DNA of 64,000 bases from Diphasiastrum complanatum (GCA_029204225.1 CM055107.1:6052873-6116872); one strand, 5' to 3'; numbered from the stretch's first letter, positions 1-12,126 are shown. Notes: a model not told the origin generated them from the letters alone. Numbers and translations: made by a program.

Positions 1-410
1 TGCAATTGATATAAGTTTCTTTATGTAGGCTTGGGTTAGAGATCAATTGAGTCCAAGCCATAATGTTGTTACATAAACCTATTCTTAATCTTTATTGAAA
101 ATCCGACATTTTAATAAGCAATTTTATACATGTTTATGGGGATTACCAAATTAGGACAATCAAACTTAATAATAATGAATGCAAAAAAAAAGGGTTTCTT
201 TTTCGTTTATGTTATAAACGATGTTACCATAAAGGTATTTCTTATATGTGTCAAGAGCCATAGTTGTGTACCAAATAAATCATGGATCATCTTAAGAGTT
301 GTCAAGTGCGTAGTGCTCAACGAAATGAACAATCTTAGAATTGGTTGTAGGATTAATAAGCATTACAATCCATTTTTTTCCATAATAGACAACTAGGAAC
401 ATAATTGCTC
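1..410. repeat. Left arm of a ~400-bp inverted repeat
   Basis: The reverse complement of this stretch matches 3565-4060 with moderate divergence and small gaps. Landmarks: positions 51-62 pair exactly with 4005-4016, 240-330 pairs with about 3650-3745, and 330-400 pairs with about 3570-3640. The outer end probably lies at or before the window edge. The two arms flank the broken TBL gene. They could be terminal inverted repeats of a Mutator-type element or two unrelated insertions of one repeat family in opposite orientation. Confidence 0.7.
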
Positions 411-1482
411 ATCGTGAATAACAGATATATCACATACTTGCTCAAGATTCATGCTCGATAGAATACACAACTCATAGATCTATTCTCATTAGTTTTGCCT
501 TCATGTCATGTAACTTCAACATTCAAAATATTTACAAATGATTTAGACTAAATCCCTTACTTCCACAAACAGCTCAAGTCATGAAGCATGTGACTACATT
601 TACATAGAAAGAGATCTTATTTGCACTCTATCTTTGCAAATAGCGAGGAAATCATTCTTCAAATAACGACTATAATTTCTACAATAAAAAATGAGAATGA
701 ATGGGATTGTATGGGTGGTGGAGGTAGATGACTTGGTCCCAATGCGTTGTCATCTTTTTTTTCCTTTCTACAATAGAGATCTTATATAAAAAGGCTACAA
801 TGGATGTGCTTGTTTCTTCCTCTTATCAAATTTACCTAAAAATAGCTTTATCTCTATAATTTCTATTCATGTTTCTTTTGCACTACTTGCTATCACCTTT
901 CTTCTATCCATAGTTGTTTAGAACTTTGAGAAGTTGAGTAAAGATAAATCAAAAAGCAATCACAACAATTCTAACATGTCAATATTTGAACCAATTGACA
1001 TGCTTTCCTCAAATGTTCATATGCTGCTTGCTTGCCATGGACCTGAGAGGTTCCCCAACCATGGTTATATTAACGACTCTGAGGAGACTGTGTTGGTGGT
1101 GGGCCACATTTATGGCAGTTGGTTTTCAGAGCCTTTCACATAGCTGCTACATGTCTTTGAATATCAGAAAAAGGATTTATCATTGCCTTGGCATTTATCC
1201 ATTTAAAGGTGAGACATCATGCATGAGACATGCAGTGAGTGCATCCACAAGAGCTCTAAGAAAACTTGTCATTTTCTTTGCTGCGTCCCACAGCTCCCTC
1301 CTTCACATGCCAAGAGTCACAAGCTAGTTATTCTAAGCCTGATAACCATTTTTTGATGCGACGCTCTCGCCCACCGCTTTCTTACTCCGGACTGCAACTG
1401 GTGTCTCCATGTCTGCCTTGAATCTTTTGACTACAGCTCTAGTGGATGGTGCTGAGAGTCGCCATCAAATTCTAAATCCAGG
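411..1482 (+). other. No recognisable gene; possible TATA box
   Basis: I see no known protein family here. Overlapping short frames at 934-1143 and 986-1327 show no motif and are probably chance. A TATA-like TATATAAAAAGG lies at 783-794 on the + strand and could have served the TBL gene that starts further down, but it is about 690 bases from that reading frame. Confidence 0.4.
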
Positions 1483-2703
1483 ATGTTCAAAAGAAATCCG
1501 AAAATTTTCCACGACATATTATCGATAAATCTCGTTTTCTGGATTCGACTTCACAAGTATCTGATGGAAAAGGAAGACAAGAGGCGGAAAACAAGAAGCA
1601 GAAGCATGACGAAATTTTCTCAACCCTTAGCAAAGCCCATCAAAGAGAGTGGCGAACGATCAAGTCGGTTCCATGTTCACACTGACTCCATTGATAATCA
1701 TATAATCGAGGCAGCCAAAGCTCAACAGTCAGATGACGACAAAGATGGGAGCAGTATGGGCGAAAATAGCATTCCGGTGCAAAATGCAAAAGTTTGTGAC
1801 CTTTCCAAAGGTTGGTGGGTACAAGATGAAACCTATCCACTCTACAGATCAGAAGAATGTCCGTTTATAGACGGTGGCTTCCGTTGCCAAGAAAATGGAC
1901 GCCCTGATTCGAATCACTTAAAATGGCGCGAGAGGCTTTCAAAAGAGCTATCAGCACGTTGGCAAACTGGGTGGATAAAAATGTAGATCCCCAAAAAGCT
2001 CAAGTATTTTTCCGCAGCTACGCGCCTGTTCACTTTAGGTGGAAAGACTGATATCTCATCTCTCTCTCTCTCTGCAGTACGACGTTTCTATTGATTGGCT
2101 TGACTACTTTTCCATTTCACTGGTAGGGTTTTAAAATTGACATTTGAATAAAAGAAGAATGGAATTACTGATTTCCTTAGTTTTCATAAAACACTTTGTT
2201 GGAATGAGAGCTTGAGCTAAATTGCAGTCTTGAGAGGTTTGAGGTTTATACTTTTGACGCAATCGGAGATGGGCTCTGTAACAGCTTGCTTCTTTTAATT
2301 CAGGAATGGGAGTTGGAAATCAGGTTGTGATGGTGAGAGTGAGCCCTCATCTGAACTGGAGCTGGATGAGCGGGATGAGCCATGGATCAACAGAGCGGTG
2401 TCTGAAGAAATTTCAAGAAATGAGAAACGCCATATCTCATTCCTCACCATTACTCACCTCACATACTATCGAAAAGATGGGCATTCTTCCATCTGGTATC
2501 TCGGAGATGGGCTCAGCCCAGTTCCTATACGCCGACAGGACTGTAGCCACTGGTGTTTGCCGGGAGTGCCTGACACATGGAATGAACTTCTCTATGCCAT
2601 GCTGCTTGCACGAGCTCAAGGACCTTGGAGTACCCAACTGTCCCCCCCCACCCAACTACTCTGCCATAGAAAAGGAGTGACAGATAAGATTACGAATTCT
2701 TGA
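1483..2703 (+). pseudogene. TBL (trichome birefringence-like) polysaccharide O-acetyltransferase, internally deleted
   Basis: TBL proteins O-acetylate cell-wall polysaccharides in the Golgi. The first frame (1483 to about 1930) carries a PMR5N domain: the C-D-L block, then DETYPLY, CPFIDGGFRC, GRPDSNHLKW at about residues 104-148. It then jumps, with a frame change near 1921-1932, straight into a late TBL segment (EAFKRA, NWVDKN, QVFFRSYAPVHFR). A GT-AG intron at 2039-2303 joins this in frame to an exon ending at 2703 with the family's C-terminal signature, including [31 protein letters not shown] and its D..H pair. The middle block, which in intact TBLs holds the GDS catalytic serine motif, is missing. 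No clear N-terminal membrane anchor is seen. The start is the first Met of the open frame and is uncertain. Almost certainly non-functional. Confidence 0.85.
2039..2303 (+). other. Surviving GT-AG intron in the TBL remnant
   Basis: Donor GTGGAA at 2039 and acceptor TTCAG ending at 2303. Splicing rebuilds the codon AGG (bases 2037-2038 plus 2304) and gives [11 protein letters not shown], the expected continuation of a TBL protein. Retention of this intron shows that the copy came from genomic DNA, not from a processed mRNA. Confidence 0.7.
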
Positions 2704-3564
2704 GGAGGCACAAAATCTGCATGGTTTCGCACAGAAATATCTGGAAAAGTTACAAATTATCATTGCAACAGAGGAAATCTTTGCCATTCTTAAGACAGAT
2801 CGCCTCAGCAAAGGACAAGATCGTTAAGAGCCTTCTAGAAACAGCTTATCATTAATTATTCCCAGAAACACACAAACACAGAGGCTGGGTGAGCTATAAC
2901 AAAAGTGTGTTATTGTCTGTGAATGTTTTGCAGAGATGCAAACTTGGAATTTTCTGATTGATGATCAGATGTAAGTGCATTTTCTTGTGACAGAAAATGC
3001 TGATGCCTCCTGAAGTACACTCCTCACAAAGCAATTGAAAAGGTCCCGAGTCTATAAATCCTCATCATACCATAACAATTGGCAAGATCATGGGACATAT
3101 TCATGATGCACATTGAAAAGGCCAAGCTTGAGCATATACAAAGGGACAACATTGTTGATGATAACCCTAAAATGCCTTACATCACCAAGAACATGGGATG
3201 ATATTCATGTCTACTACATCAATCAAGATGATGATGTAAAGAAGATAGTTAAATGTGCTTCAAGATTTAGCAAGCCAATGTGGTCCATAATTCAGTTCTC
3301 ATCTATCAACTACAGGCTTGGCATATAATTGAATAGGCATGCAACCACCAGCTAAGTTCATTGCAACCCCTCTTTCAGGCAATGACATACAAACTTCAAT
3401 CGCTCAACATTTGTGTCAATAAATTGGTCAAACCTCTTGGAACTGTGCTACCACTTAAATTGGAATGTGTTTTGATGCGATATGTGCTTTAGCTTAGGGT
3501 TTCATCTAATAAACAGCTTTATCCCCATAATAAAAGATAGTGTTTGTACCAGAAAAATATTGAG
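2704..3564. other. No recognisable gene
   Basis: This stretch separates the TBL remnant from the right inverted-repeat arm. A 71-codon frame at 3113-3328 shows no family motif. I see no RNA gene and no strong repeat. Confidence 0.4.
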
Positions 3565-4060
3565 GTATGCTTACCTCAAAGTTAATTGTCGGTTATGAAC
3601 AAAAATGGCATGGTAATGCTTATTAGTCCTTCAACCAATTCTTGTACACTTTGTTGACCACTACCCACTTGACATCTCTTAAGATGGTCCATGACTTATT
3701 TGTTACACAAGAATGGTCCTTGCCACATATAAGAAATACCTTGATCTAGTGACGTTGTTATAGCATAAACTTAAAAAACCTGGTTTTCTGTACGATACAT
3801 GTTATCTTACTTGCGTATGGAGTTTGTTGAGTACATGAACCATTTAGCACAACATTGACATGTCACTATTAGGATGCTTTGTTTTTTTTTGGTATTCGTC
3901 ATAGAATTTTATTGTCATGATTTGTTGATCCCAAAAATATGTATAAAATTGTTTACAAAATGTTTGATTTTCAATAGTCACTACGGACGGTTATGTAACA
4001 ACCTTATGGCTTGGACTTTAAGCAAATGGCAAGCGATTCTATATCAATCGTTGTAAGTTA
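3565..4060. repeat. Right arm of the ~400-bp inverted repeat
   Basis: Reverse-complement partner of 1-410. The best-conserved stretches are around 3650-3745 and 3940-4016. The outer boundary is not sharp: similarity fades after 4016 but a TATATCAATcG-like stretch at 4038-4050 may still correspond to the left edge of the window. Confidence 0.7.
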
Positions 4061-4849
4061 GTTATATAGAATTGATAAGCTCATATAGGTTAACTAATCT
4101 ATATAATCCCTCACAAGGAAGACTTATTCCAATTGCATTGTTGTTATTTGTACCCATAAAAAATCCTAATACTATACAAGAATAAAAATTTATTGAAATA
4201 TAACAATGGTCACCTTATACTTGGATTTATCTCAATCCTCAAAGTTAAACACTCAGCATTTGTAATGATGTGCATTATATGTTTCTCCTAAAAACGATGC
4301 ATGGATATGTAGTTACTTCCCTCTGTATGGATCTAAAAATGTCATGTACCGAGCATCAAATTCTCACAATAACCCAAAAGGCCATTTTTGTCATGACACA
4401 TATAGATTATTAATTGACTCACTGAATGAAAATCCACATGTTGCAATGAACATGGATCAATAGGATACAATGTTTCTGATGACCATAAATCTACATGATT
4501 TAGCTCAGAAGTTGACAATTTGGGTTTCTTTGAATTTCTTGTCTTGAGCGGAGCATATTCTGGTGTCAGATCCACATGAAGATGATAAAGCTTTGTCATC
4601 AGTACAATAATATAGGAACAAACAATACAATGACAATAACAAAGTTGGAGATGGCGCTAATGACACTAGAGATAGAGATGGCACTAAACACTTGTTTGAC
4701 CCTGGAGATAGAGATGGCGTAGGCTTTGTTTCTGATTACTAACAAAAAAATGTATCATTACAAAAAAGTGATTGCTCATCTTCCATAACACATGTATCAC
4801 AACACTCTCCCTCAATGATCAAAAGCAACTTGACTAGCGACCAACCATA
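4061..4849. other. No recognisable gene; short triplicated motif
   Basis: The motif GAGATgGAGATGGC-like recurs three times between 4648 and 4717, twice as GAGATAGAGATGGC. A - strand frame at 4342-4599 has no recognisable domain. The right end approaches the copia remnant. Confidence 0.4.
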
Positions 4850-5580
4850 AAGAATGGTTTCAACGATACCAACTTTATAGTACAAAGAAGTTAGTATATT
4901 CAAGTGAATAGTATTCACCACAATTTTGGTGAAGGTACTGTTAGGCTCCAATTTCATAATGGAGAGGTCAAGTTTATTTCAAATGTTCTACATGTACCAA
5001 ATTTGCAAAAATATTTACTTTCAATTAGTAAAACAACAAGTTTAGGACACAAAGTATAATTTGATTCGGATAGTTGTACTATTTTAGATAAAAATAAAAA
5101 ATACTTGCACTTTGAAAAAGGCAAGGATATCTTTACAAATTTAGTCATTCATTTGCTTCTTCTTCTCAAGCATTACATGCTACAACTTCTAACAATAAAG
5201 ATCTAATTTGGCATTATAGATTGGGCCATCTCATTATTCGAGTATTATGCACATGTCTAATAAAAAATTAGTTCATGATCTAGACTATTCTAGCAACAAG
5301 AGTCATCATGTTTGTGAAAATTGTATAATAGAAAAATGCTAGAACACCATCTAGATCACATAAGATCATTTTCTATTTCAAAAGATTTTTTAGACATTGT
5401 ACATAATGATTTATGTGGACCCACAGATAATCCTTCAGGAGGAGCCAATTACTTTTTGACATTCATAGATGGTTTATCTAGAAGAGCTTCAATATACTTT
5501 CTTAAGCAAAAATCAAAAGTCTTCAAGTTCTTTAAAGTATCTAAAGCACAAGATGAGATATAGACTTGCAGAAAGATGAT
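4850..5580 (+). mobile_element. Ty1/copia remnant: protease tail, GAG-pre-integrase and integrase start
   Basis: Reading the + strand across several frames gives consecutive copia pieces: a protease-side block (NGEVKFISNVLHVPNLQKYL, 4950-5015), a GAG-pre-integrase block (IWHYRLGHL, about 5208-5235) and an integrase core start (LDIVHNDLCGP, ANYFLTFIDGLSRRASIYFL, 5385-5520). At least two stops and two frame changes interrupt it, so it is dead. It ends abruptly near 5575, where - strand copia sequence begins. Confidence 0.75.
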
Positions 5581-5900
5581 TCATGAAATCTCAACTTGAT
5601 AGTTTCTTTACCATCTATATGGTGAAAGCTATTGTGACCCAAGTGTACTATTCTTTTTGTACTAGTAGCAAAATAATCTTAGAACCATTCTAAAATTTAA
5701 ATATTGTTTTGAGTGGCACTTGAATCTAGGTACCATCCTCCCAAGTTTAAAGTCTCTTTAGTTCTAGCCATGAATGAATTTTGTTTCTCTTTAGGCGTAC
5801 TAATTATTATTTCTCAGAAGTAGCATTTGCATGAGTTTGGTTCTTTCTCCTTGATATTTTGCAATATTTTATTATGTGTCCTTTTGCAATAATAGAACTT
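5581..5900 (-). mobile_element. Ty1/copia gag-protease remnant (CCHC knuckle and DSG-type protease)
   Basis: On the - strand a degenerate zinc knuckle (YYC...GHIIKYC, near 5865-5900, one base short of an open C-x2-C-x4-H-x4-C) is followed by a protease-like WYLDSSAT (canonical D-S-G-A-T) and then VHLGHNSFHHIDGKETIKL. Stops and frameshifts are frequent. The orientation is opposite to the adjoining + strand integrase fragment, so the two come from different copies or from an inversion. Confidence 0.55.
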
Positions 5901-5929
5901 AGATGTGTTGGTGATGAAGATGGTTCAAA

Positions 5930-6910
5930 TGGAAATCCATATTTGCCTAGATTTCTTCTATTGCCTTTTACTATGCAACTTTTTCGACAATAATGGATCT
6001 ATTTTTTCATAACCAAATTGTATAGTTTTCTATCAGATTCATTAATAGGCTCTTCGAATTTGTGTAATTGTTTGTTCCATTTTGCTAGAAAACATACAAC
6101 GATTTCATTTGGAATTGCTTCCACATCTTCTTCTTAAATCCACAACACGATATTCGTATGAATTCATCCTCTATTTTGGATCTCATACCGAATCACATGG
6201 TGTTTGATCCTGCCCAACAAAAAGTGCTTCCAAAACAAATAAATTTTCATGAATCTCTCCAATCGGGCTACAAATAGCATCATGCACTCGATTAGACAAT
6301 TTTGCGTATGAAAATCCATGTTTATTTGTTGTGCAATCTTTTCTATTTCAATGATTTCAAACCATCTTGTCTTTGAATTTTCATCTGCAATCAATCTAAA
6401 AAAAAATTGAGGAAGTCCCCAGTGTTCAACCATTGTTAAGAGATCTTTTAAATCGTGTCTATGCCAAGATGGTGTGTTTGGAATCTCAGTTGGCAGAGTA
6501 TATTTCAAAACATGACTAACTACTTGTTGTTCAGTTGCTTTCTTATTCTTTGAGAGATAATTGATTATATCTCTCTGTAATACTATTGATGGGACACTAC
6601 TTGATATCAAAATTGCTTGTCTGATCTGGTATAAGATTATCATGTAGGGTGGATATAAAGTAAAAACCAAAAAGAAAGAACTCACTCGTAAGCTAGTATA
6701 ATGGAGGAATCTTATTTTTCCATCGTAATATCCATGAGCAAATGGAAATAAGAAAGGAAACATGATTGTTTCTAATGTAAAGGTAGGTTCATCGTGATGT
6801 TGACTATTTTTTATAAGCTGTAAATGTTTTGGATAAATTTTGTTGCTGTTACTTAGTTTTACATTTGAATCTTGATAAATATCATGTTGTTGTTTGTCAT
6901 TACGCCTCAA
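5930..6910 (-). pseudogene. Helitron helicase-like (Rep) domain fragment
   Basis: The 248-residue open frame at 6164-6910 matches the N-terminal Rep domain of plant Helitrons: FPFAHGYYDGKIRFLHY, LYPPYMIILYQIRQA, LKYTLPTEIPNTPSWHRHDL, DLLTMVEHWGLPQFFF, LGRIKHHVIRYEIQNRG. The next codon is a stop (6161-6163), after which the same frame continues with IHTNIVLWI where active Rep proteins have an H-x-H metal/active-site motif; here the second His is Asn. Further family-like sequence (VKGN, KYGFPFEP) runs to about 5930. No helicase domain is present. An inactive rolling-circle transposon fragment. Confidence 0.8.
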
Positions 6911-7102
6911 TAATTGGGTTTATCTTCCAACAAAACATATGATTTTTGGAAGGGATCAACAATTTGAGTTTGATATGGGACATTGTCGGAGACAAGGTGA
7001 TCGATGGATCGTAGAGAGATGAAAGCTAAACTATTGTCAGAAGCACTTCTCTCATAGATGGTGTAAAACCGTTCAAATAGCGAATTATGTGCAAGTTTTG
7101 TT

Positions 7103-7612
7103 CTAGCAATCTATGAAGGGACCTTTTCTTGGAGGACTCGTTTTCAATATGTAGATCACATGAAATTGCAATACCAAACAATGATTTCCTGTGATCCACC
7201 CTTCTGAAAATGATTTGTAACGTCTTTGGGTTTCAATCGAAAGATCAACAAAAGCTAGATTTTGCATTAGAAAAGGCTCCAATCGGAATACGATTCGTAT
7301 ATATTCGGGCGATTGAAACACAATGTAGCGTATTCTATGTTTATTTTTGACACACGTATTACAAACATACCATGTTTTCTTTGATGTGTTCACATAAAAA
7401 TGTACAGGCTATCGCATATGGAGATATATATTATCAATTTCTAGTATGTTTTTGCTATAGATGCGGTCCACGGTTGAGCTGCCACAAGTGGAACAACATT
7501 TCATAGATTTTGCTAGATTCATTTCTATTTCCAACCATCGATTATTCATCTCTAAATTTTCTAGTCTTGTCCTATTGGAGAGTCTAAAATCGTCTCTTTG
7601 TTTTTTCAGCAT
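7103..7612 (-). pseudogene. Possible Helitron N-terminal region, degraded
   Basis: Two short - strand frames lie where the N-terminal part of the Helitron protein would be expected, upstream of the Rep frame. One has a possible zinc pair (VCNTCVKNK) and PFLMQNLAFVDL; the other has CCSTCGSS. The resemblance to the cysteine-bearing region that precedes Rep in plant Helitrons is weak, and the assignment leans on position and strand. Confidence 0.35.
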
Positions 7613-10261
7613 TCTCTATCTAACAAGCAAACGTTTTTGTTTCATGGACGACGCCATGAATGCAGTCCAAGAAACAAAAATGGTTGCAATTAAATTACCA
7701 GTTTACAATCTATATGCAAAAAATGAAGTTTGCAATATGCATCTTTTGATTGAAAAGTTGCAAAATGAGATATTAAATTTACTAGTTGATGTACAAAAAA
7801 GAGGAGGTGGTCTTTATATAGAGGCCTGCAAACATAAACATACAAAACGATCATTAATTAATCTAGAATAGCAAACAAAGAAAAATTCAAAAATAAAAGT
7901 TTTCAATAGATTTGAAGCTTTTCCAACTTGATTTTTCATGATAAAAGGACACGTTGCAAAATGTATCATAAGAAATAGCAAGCATTTGAGGAACTTTGAG
8001 AAAAAAAAAATTGAACGAAACAATTCCACTATGTTAATTTCAAAAAACAACTTGTACCATGTAACTTTTGGTTGTTATTCAACTACAGTTTAGTGAAAAT
8101 TGTTATAGGTCGTAATTTTCTTAAAAATTCAATCTTTGTCAAATATCTGCACAAAAACATATATCCAAAAAAAATGACATTCCAACCATTAGCAAGGAGG
8201 GTGATGACAGAAATGTAACAAAAGTTATGAATATGTCCTGGAACTTTGTGCATGAGCTATTAGAGCACGATGATAAAGTTTGGAATAGTGAGGAACAATG
8301 CTTCTGCCTCATTGCAAAAGTCCTAGAGCTTCATCATACAAGGATGAGTTCCACACTTGTTTCTAGAGATGGATGCCCTGTGATTGAAGACAATAAATTT
8401 GTATTCAAAAGAGTGGCTAATCAACATCAATAGATTCCAAATATGTGGAGAATGTTTCTAGGGTAGATGCCCTCTTGTTGAAGAGTGGACAACGATTTTC
8501 AATGATGAGATTGAAGTTCTAAACAACTAAAAGTTCGTAGATTCACCATCATGTGTGGCTAACGAAAGGGTTCAATTACCAAAGGACATAGCTAACATTT
8601 TACAATATATACTTCATTCAATTAACAATGATTGAAACTGAAAACCTTAGGTCCATAGAAAGCAATGAACAATGTCTAGTCAAGGTGGACCTTCGGCCCA
8701 TATCCGCCTTATGATAAGCATTACGCTCTTGTGATTCTAAGGGAAAAATAATGGGTTTTGAAAGAAAGGGCTTCAAAAATATAAACAAAAAGGATTTCAA
8801 GCAGAAGAGTCAAAAAGCACAAACAAATAAGTTGAAGGGACAATAATGTTTGATGCATATTATGTGTTAGATATATAAGAGAGCAAAAACAATAGTGCTC
8901 TTAGAATGCAAAGGGCAAAAGTGCAGTTGCTGAAATTCTTCTAGCAACAACTGAATTGAAAAAATGGCATTAAAGACTTTCCTATCTTACAATCCTTTCT
9001 AAACAGCATGACCCATCCACAGATGCTAAGATAATGTCTCAAGGTGAAAATCGCTCCAAGTTTCCAATATTATAATGTGTTGTAATGGCAAGTACCAATT
9101 TTTCAATTGAAGAGTTCCAAAATGAGAGTAAATTCTAAGATCATTTCTGAACCACGTTACAAAAGCAAGATGTAAGCCAGCTCTGACGCACCTACTACTC
9201 TTCCCCCAACCCATTTAATGATCGGTCAACGTACACGAGGTTGCTCCAAGGCTAGAGGAACTACGGAGCGGTCCTCTTAGAGAGGATGCCCTCTATTTTG
9301 ATATGCCGATTAGCCTTGTAGTTTGACAGCCATATTGATCGTCAAAAGCCATTTTGGCCGTAAAATACAAGCGTCCTAAAAATTTGGCCGTCATAGCAGA
9401 CAGGCACATACAATTCAAAAACGTCATTTTGACATGCGCCTTTGTTTTTTTTAATGTATAGATTCACAATAAATATATTATACACATCACTTGAAACTTT
9501 AAAAAAATTTCAGCACAAACTTTGACATTCATGATTCAACTTTCAGCCCTTCTAGCTTGGTGTCTCATCTTTGAAATTCGTACCCAACTCTAAACTATGA
9601 AATCTCATTTCAGATTTGAAGGTCAAATGGTTTTTCAAACTGGCACTGAAAAAAAGCATGACAGGCAACCTTGATCGTCAAATTGCAAGGCTGATGCCGA
9701 TCTTCGTGGATGATCGCTTTGAAGGTGGCTTCTTAGGTTGCAAATGCAGCTTGGGCCAAGTTTCCTCCTGATGCTTCTATTGGCTCTGATGCACCAGCCA
9801 TGGATTCTTTTGTCTCCCCTCAACAAACAAATCCCTGCTAAAACTCTCACTTGTAGTAGCACCATAGTCTTGTCCACCTAGTTTGGTTGCCCTAGAGATC
9901 GATTGGTCAACAGAGCTAGTGTCAATTATACCAGATCCTCCCATTTCTGTCATAGCTCGTGCCCACAGACCTCCATTGAGGTGGGATCCATGTTATTGCT
10001 GCTGATCAGAAACTACATAAGGAATCAATATAGTGCCCATGCATGCATGAGCTAGTTCAAATGCTGATAGAAGTACACCCAAAGCAAATTGAGCACGGTG
10101 ACAAAACGTCTACTGGAAAAAAAGAGCGTGAAATATTACAAAGCAGCTTGAAAACTCTAGTCTTTCAACTGTGATGATATCAATTTGGAAATCACAAGCC
10201 TTTGTACAATAGTTGTTTGTAGGAACAACTTCAACACGCCATCAATTTTATTATTGGATTC
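7613..10261. other. About 2.6 kb with no recognisable gene
   Basis: Short frames at 7628-7871, 8227-8433 and 9635-9877 show no family motifs. The sequence is AT-rich, with no strong tandem repeat and no visible tRNA-like structure. Probably old decayed repeats. Confidence 0.4.
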
Positions 10262-10866
10262 TGTTGGATTTATTCCTCTACTGAATCCCATGTTAATCTA
10301 GTTCTATTCATATTGCTGTAAGTTTTACATGCAATGTCGCATAGTCTGCAGAAATACTCTATTATCGAAGACAGACAAGAGAGGGCAGTCCGACTTGTCA
10401 GAGTTGGCCGATTTATCGGGGAAGCTTGACTTGGCTGACTTATCGGAGAAGCCCGACTTGTCGAGTCAACCGACTATCGTCGAGGACCGTCAAACGACTA
10501 TCTCGACTTTATTGACTATCGGCATCAACACACTCGACTCCGAACAATCGAAGCCTTCTCACTCCCACTTCATGTATTGTGCAACTACTTGGACAATGGC
10601 AACAGGAGCCACGATCTACTCCAGACGACGCAACAGCTCCATGCCACCTTCTTGTACATGCATCTACACAATTGTAAATTGTATATAGAGATAGTAATTG
10701 TAATCAATATTATGCCATGTATTATGTCATTAGAGACAGACACAGTAGATGCTTTCATGCATCTTTCTTTCAGACTGATTGTTAGTAATATGCTCATAGC
10801 TTTTACAAAGCGGAGGTAGCTTCTTGAGCACGCAGTTTCGCCCGCTATTGTCTTGTGCTCACAACA
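10262..10866. mobile_element. Possible solo LTR
   Basis: The segment begins TGTTGGATT and ends CTCACAACA, giving the TGTTG...CAACA inverted ends usual for copia LTRs, at a plausible length of 605 bases. No primer-binding site or pol follows, so it would be a solo LTR. The five-base flanks (GATTC and TCAAT) do not match, which weakens the call. A spurious frame inside (10329-10688) encodes an irregular repeat of D-L-S units from a GACTTGTCG-rich stretch. Confidence 0.35.
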
Positions 10867-11936
10867 TCAATCTGACTTGTATTTCTAAACATTAATCTGA
10901 ATCAATTGTTGTCTTGGTTTTGTGTTCAAAGTCTTTGTCAGAATTGTAAGTTTTGCTATTTTGTTTTCTGTCTGAATCTCTTATTGCTTTGTCTGATTGT
11001 CTGCTCTTCTGCTTCCGCATAAACGCAATTAAGCTATGTTTTGTGTTCATCTACTGTTGTAGTAGTGCATGCACTGAGGGGAATCAGTCGACCATCGCTT
11101 TCGTGCGGTAGTAGGATCGTTCCGATCCGATTGTTCGACCCATCCATTCACGAATTCATATTTTTTTTCCCCGATAGATTCCTCATTAGCTGGATTCTAC
11201 TCCTGTCATGCACATGCACATAAGAGGAGGATAAAAAACAAGTATCTATTCAGTCATTCACCCTCTCACTAGTAGCTATTGCAGTAGTATCGTTACTGAC
11301 GTAAAAACAAAAAGCCCCCTCTGCTGCAAACCTCCACTGAACTTGGCACTAATTTTATACTAGAAAACATGCACCTACAAAGCTCCGCTCCCCTTCCAAT
11401 TTTCTAAGAAAAACCTAAACTCTCCACTCCTCTATTGCAAAGCTTTGCTTAATGTGGATTGCCCCTTTGCTGGTTTTCTATGAATCAACAACAAATAGAC
11501 AAACATAGAAGCTTTGCTCCTCCCCTACCTTTCTAGGAAAACGATGTGAAAGGAATAAGATGCATGCAAGCTCTGTCCTCTACTGCAAACATCTGGTTCT
11601 TTGCTGCTTTTCTAGTTTAAAGACGTGAAAGAAAACAGCTACCATGCATAACAAATATGCAATATCAAATATGCATTCGTGTCAGTAGCAAACATACCAC
11701 ATAGAGAGAGAGAGAGATCACAAGAAAAAGCTCCTCCACAAACGCATATGGAAGTGGTGTGAAGATGCAATGTAGATGCAGATGCAGATGCAGATGGAGG
11801 TCGCATGGAATTGGAAACGAAGACGTGCTAGTTGTGGAATGTTTTTGGCATTCATTTCTAGTAGAAAAATCTCAATTGTCAAGCTACATAAAGCCAAAAA
11901 CTCTCACGTGCATGGATATCTCTGCTGAAGTCCACG
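10867..11936. other. No recognisable gene; upstream region of the conserved gene
   Basis: Contains GA repeats at 11705-11716 and a GATGCA-type run near 11765-11795 (five near-identical six-base units). Several ACATGCA-like motifs occur. No coding signal is convincing. Confidence 0.4.
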
Positions 11937-12126
11937 GATAGCCTTAATATATCAGCACATCATAGCCCTTCATTTACATACTCGCATCTATAGCTCACAA
12001 AACGCCACATGGATACCTTCGACATTCAAAGATAGCCTTAATATATCATCACATCACAGCCCTTCATTTTAATACTCGCATCTAGAGTCCACAAAACGCC
12101 ACATGGATACCTTCAACATTCAAAGA
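11937..12126 (+). repeat. Two-copy 94-bp tandem duplication upstream of the conserved gene
   Basis: GATAGCCTTAATATATCA starts at 11937 and again at 12031. The copies share the CCCTTCATTT, ACTCGCATCTA and ACAAAACGCCACATGGATA blocks and differ at a few positions. It ends about 410 bases before the first ATG of the conserved gene, so it lies in the probable promoter or 5' UTR. Confidence 0.85.

Noticed and set aside
986-1327. 113-codon frame upstream of the TBL remnant
   Set aside because: It overlaps another equally long frame, has no recognisable motif and is not linked to the TBL exon by a clear splice pair.
10329-10688. Protein with D-L-S repeats
   Set aside because: The frame comes from a GACTTGTCG-rich repeat inside a probable LTR and has no domain.
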